From assembly GCF_000002425.4 (NCBI RefSeq), contig NC_037261.1:1782659-1846658 (forward strand): DNA of 64,000 nucleotides, read 5' to 3'. The DNA comes from Physcomitrium patens. Taxonomy: Eukaryota > Streptophyta > Bryopsida > Funariales > Funariaceae. Below, piece after piece: positions 61,801 through 64,000 of the stretch. The notes beneath the pieces were generated by a model. That model was not told where the DNA came from. It did no database searches and saw nothing but the letters and a program-made list of their open reading frames with translations. How positions within the stretch are numbered: position 1 is the first letter of the stretch; each line of letters begins with the position of its first letter. The translations under genes were made by a program, and so were the position numbers.

Positions 61801-62680
61801 ATAAAATTACTTTCGCATGGTCATATGTGGATTTGAAAAGAATTCTAGCTGAAGTTTGTGAACATCAAATTATATTGGAAGAGAACGCTACACCAGTACG
61901 CTAAAGATAACATCGACTTAATCCAAAATACTCACTTATGGTAAAAGAAGAACTAGATAAACTCTTGGAGGTTAGATTTATCTATTCAATTCCTTTTAGT
62001 GAATGGATTTCACCAATTGTTATGGTACCAAAAAAGAATGAAAAAGTTTGCATCTGTGAAGATTTTGACAAATTAAATGCGACTATCAAGAAGGATTATT
62101 TTCCTTTACCATTCATGGATAGTATATTGGATGTTGTCCCTAGACATGAATGTTATTCATTTCTTGATGGATTCTTCGGTTATAATCAAATTAAGATTGC
62201 AAAAGAAGACCAGTTAAAAACTACTTTTACTACGGATTGGGAAATCTTTGCCTATAAGGTTATGCCATTTGAGCTATGTAATGCACCAACTACATTTCAA
62301 AGGATAATGACACAAGCATTCCAAGATTATCTACGAATTATAATAAAAATATTTTTAGATGATTTTTTTACATTTAGTACGAGAGCTAAGCATTTAGAAT
62401 GTCTAGATCAATGTTTGAATCAATGTGCCAAATATGGATTTTTTTTAAATTCAAAAAAATACCAATTTGGTGTGTCTTTTGGTGAATTATTGAATCATAT
62501 AGTTTTGATGGCAGACATTGCTACAGATCCGGATAAAATAAAGATTATAGTAAAATTAAAGCAACCACACACTGTTATGGGTGTTTGAGCATTTGTTAGC
62601 CATTTTAGTTATTATCGGCGATTTATTTATCTATTCATAGTTATATACCTTTCTTTGATAAATCTCTTGAAGAAACCACC
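61801..62680 (+). pseudogene. Family C reverse transcriptase
   Basis: It starts with FAWSYVDLKRIL (61815), then YSLMVKEELDKLLEVRFIY, ISPIVMVPKKNEKVCICEDF, KLNATIKKDYFPLPFMDS, FAYKVMPFELCNAPTTFQRI and the catalytic FLDD motif (about 62356). Frame breaks occur at 61902 and 62586. In gypsy elements the usual text is VCVDYRKLN; here it is ICEDFDKLN. Confidence 0.88.
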
Positions 62681-62699
62681 AATCGATGGGATCAGTCCA

Positions 62700-63175
62700 A
62701 TTTGGACAAAGGAATATACAATTACACTCGAAATATTGAAACAGAAATTGGTTTCAGCACCAATATTGGTGGCACCTTATTGGACAAAACCATTCTAAGT
62801 TTATGTGGATGCATCTAATGTTGCGATTGATTTTGTGCTAAGTCAGAAAGATGACTGGGGTTTTGATCACCCTATTTATTATGCAAATCATCAATTGGTA
62901 GTAGCTGAAAGAAATTATACAACAATCCAAAGGGAAGCATTGGAGATGATTTATTCCGTACAAAAGTTTCGACATTATCTTCTTGGTTGTAAATTTGTTT
63001 TCCATGTCGACCATGATGCTTTAAAATATATGATTAATAAGCCTCAATTGAGTGGTCGTATTACACGATGGATTTTATTATTGCAGGAATTTGACATTAC
63101 TATTTAGGTAAGACCAAAAAAATCACATTCCAATGTGGACCATTTATCTCGGTTATCCAATATATTCGGTAATAA
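62700..63175 (+). pseudogene. Family C RNase H
   Basis: VDASNVAIDFVLSQKDDW, HPIYYANHQLVVAERNYTTI, QREALEMIYSVQKFRHYLLG and FHVDHDALKYMINKPQ. A stop at 63105 precedes VRPKKSHSNVDHLSRL. Confidence 0.88.
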
Positions 63176-63299
63176 ATCCATTAATGATGTACTACCCGAT
63201 GCGGAACTGTTTGCGGTAGATGTAATTACTTTGGAGTATAGTGAAATAATTCAATACTTGACATTTCAAACCTTTCTACCTAATTTTAATGAAAAGCTT

Positions 63300-64000
63300 A
63301 AATAATGCTTAATATTAAAATGTGCACCTTATATGATGATTGATGAAGCTTTATATAAAAAGGCAAGGATGGAGTTTTGCGATGTTGTATTTATCAGACT
63401 GAAGTGAGTATTATATTAGAAGGTTGCCACTTGGATAGTTGTGGTGGATATTTTATGGAGGATAGCACAGCTCGTAAAGCTTTACAAGATGGTTATTAAT
63501 GGCCAATAATGTTTGCAGATGCCCACCAATTTGTCTGTCATTTTGATCCATGTCAGAGAACGGATCAACCTATTGGAACTTCAACAATGCCATTGGTACT
63601 AATTCTGGCTCAAGCACCTTTTAAAAAATGAGGAATTGATTTTGTGGGACCAATTACACCAACCTCAAGAAATAGACAAAAATGATATATACTAATAGCA
63701 ACTGATTACGTAACATAATGGGTTGAAGCCATAGCTATGAAAACCGATAGTGCAAGTACAGTAGCAACTTTTTTGTATAAAAATATTATTACATGGTTCG
63801 GATGTCTACGAGAATTGGTTAGTGATCGAGGAACTCATTTTATAAATAGTACAATTGAAGAACTCACAGCTAAATATGACATAAAACATCATAAGACTAC
63901 ACCGTATCATCTTAGAGCCAATGGACAAATAGAAAAGACTAATGGAATTTTATGTAAAATCTTAACAAAATAGTTTGAGGAGCAGGAACAGATTGGGACA
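63300..64000 (+). pseudogene. Family C integrase, cut by the window end
   Basis: A zinc-binding part with stops (63430-63560, CHFDPCQRTDQ) precedes the core: IDFVGPITPTS, ILIATDYVT, ELVSDRGTHFIN and HKTTPYHLRANGQIEKTNGIL (D-D-E). A stop at 63971 precedes the window edge. The rest of the element and its 3' LTR lie outside. Confidence 0.88.

Larger units (their letters stand above)
50880..64000 (+). mobile_element. Athila/Tat-like Ty3/gypsy element, family C, interrupted and running off the right edge
   Basis: It begins with a primer-binding site, then gag with several zinc knuckles (to 53503), protease (59901-60278), RT, RNase H and integrase up to the window end. The family B element splits it at target site GTGTT. 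RT and integrase text is unlike families A and B and there is no chromodomain in view. Many stops are present, so it is an old dead copy. Lineage is inferred from the primer-binding site and the VKEELDKLLEVRFIY style of RT start. Confidence 0.85.

Overview
The window reads as nuclear DNA of a land plant, probably a moss or other early-diverging lineage. Two genes are confidently plant-type and intron-containing: a NODULIN HOMEOBOX (NDX) gene and a CDC48 AAA-ATPase gene. A third, intronless gene encodes a nodulin-like/NFD4-type membrane transporter. AT-rich spacers and several generations of LTR retrotransposons surround them. The bryophyte assignment is an inference from the gene and transposon style; no sequence here fixes the species. 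LAYOUT. 1-5.1 kb: decayed chromovirus-type Ty3/gypsy material ('family B'): a minus-strand copy running off the left edge, its LTR, and a plus-strand integrase remnant. 5.4-8.6 kb: GC-richer segment with the single-exon transporter gene (minus). 8.6-15.9 kb: spacer with an old LTR fragment of 'family A', TA microsatellites and two GC-richer islands with no recognisable protein. 16.0-26.5 kb: NDX (minus), 17 coding exons worked out here with consistent reading phase, about 1052 aa. 26.5-31.0 kb: AT-rich spacer, then a GC-rich CDC48 upstream region. 31.09-34.76 kb: CDC48 (plus), five exons, 821 aa. 35.65-49.43 kb: one complete but dead Ty1/copia element (minus) with matched 263-bp LTRs and target duplication AATCT. 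It is broken by a probable 1.25-kb solo LTR and by a complete 6.5-kb gypsy family A element (474-bp LTRs, target duplication CCATC). 50.9-64.0 kb: an Athila/Tat-like gypsy element ('family C', plus) running off the right edge, split in its protease region by a complete 6.4-kb family B element (minus, 562-bp LTRs, target duplication GTGTT). HOW IT FITS TOGETHER. The three host genes are unrelated single-copy-type genes: membrane transport, homeodomain chromatin/transcription factor, and ubiquitin-dependent segregase. They are separated by transposon nests and show no sign of functional clustering. The transposons carry the most unusual content. Families A and B both encode an extra small protein between the chromodomain end of pol and the 3' LTR. 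The A and B versions share a clear core (LVIV-EV ... MG-YRWL-GP-NHL-REQ) that I do not recognise. The family A LTR also carries perfect heat-shock-element arrays, and every stop codon in its gag-pol fits C:G to T:A transition decay.
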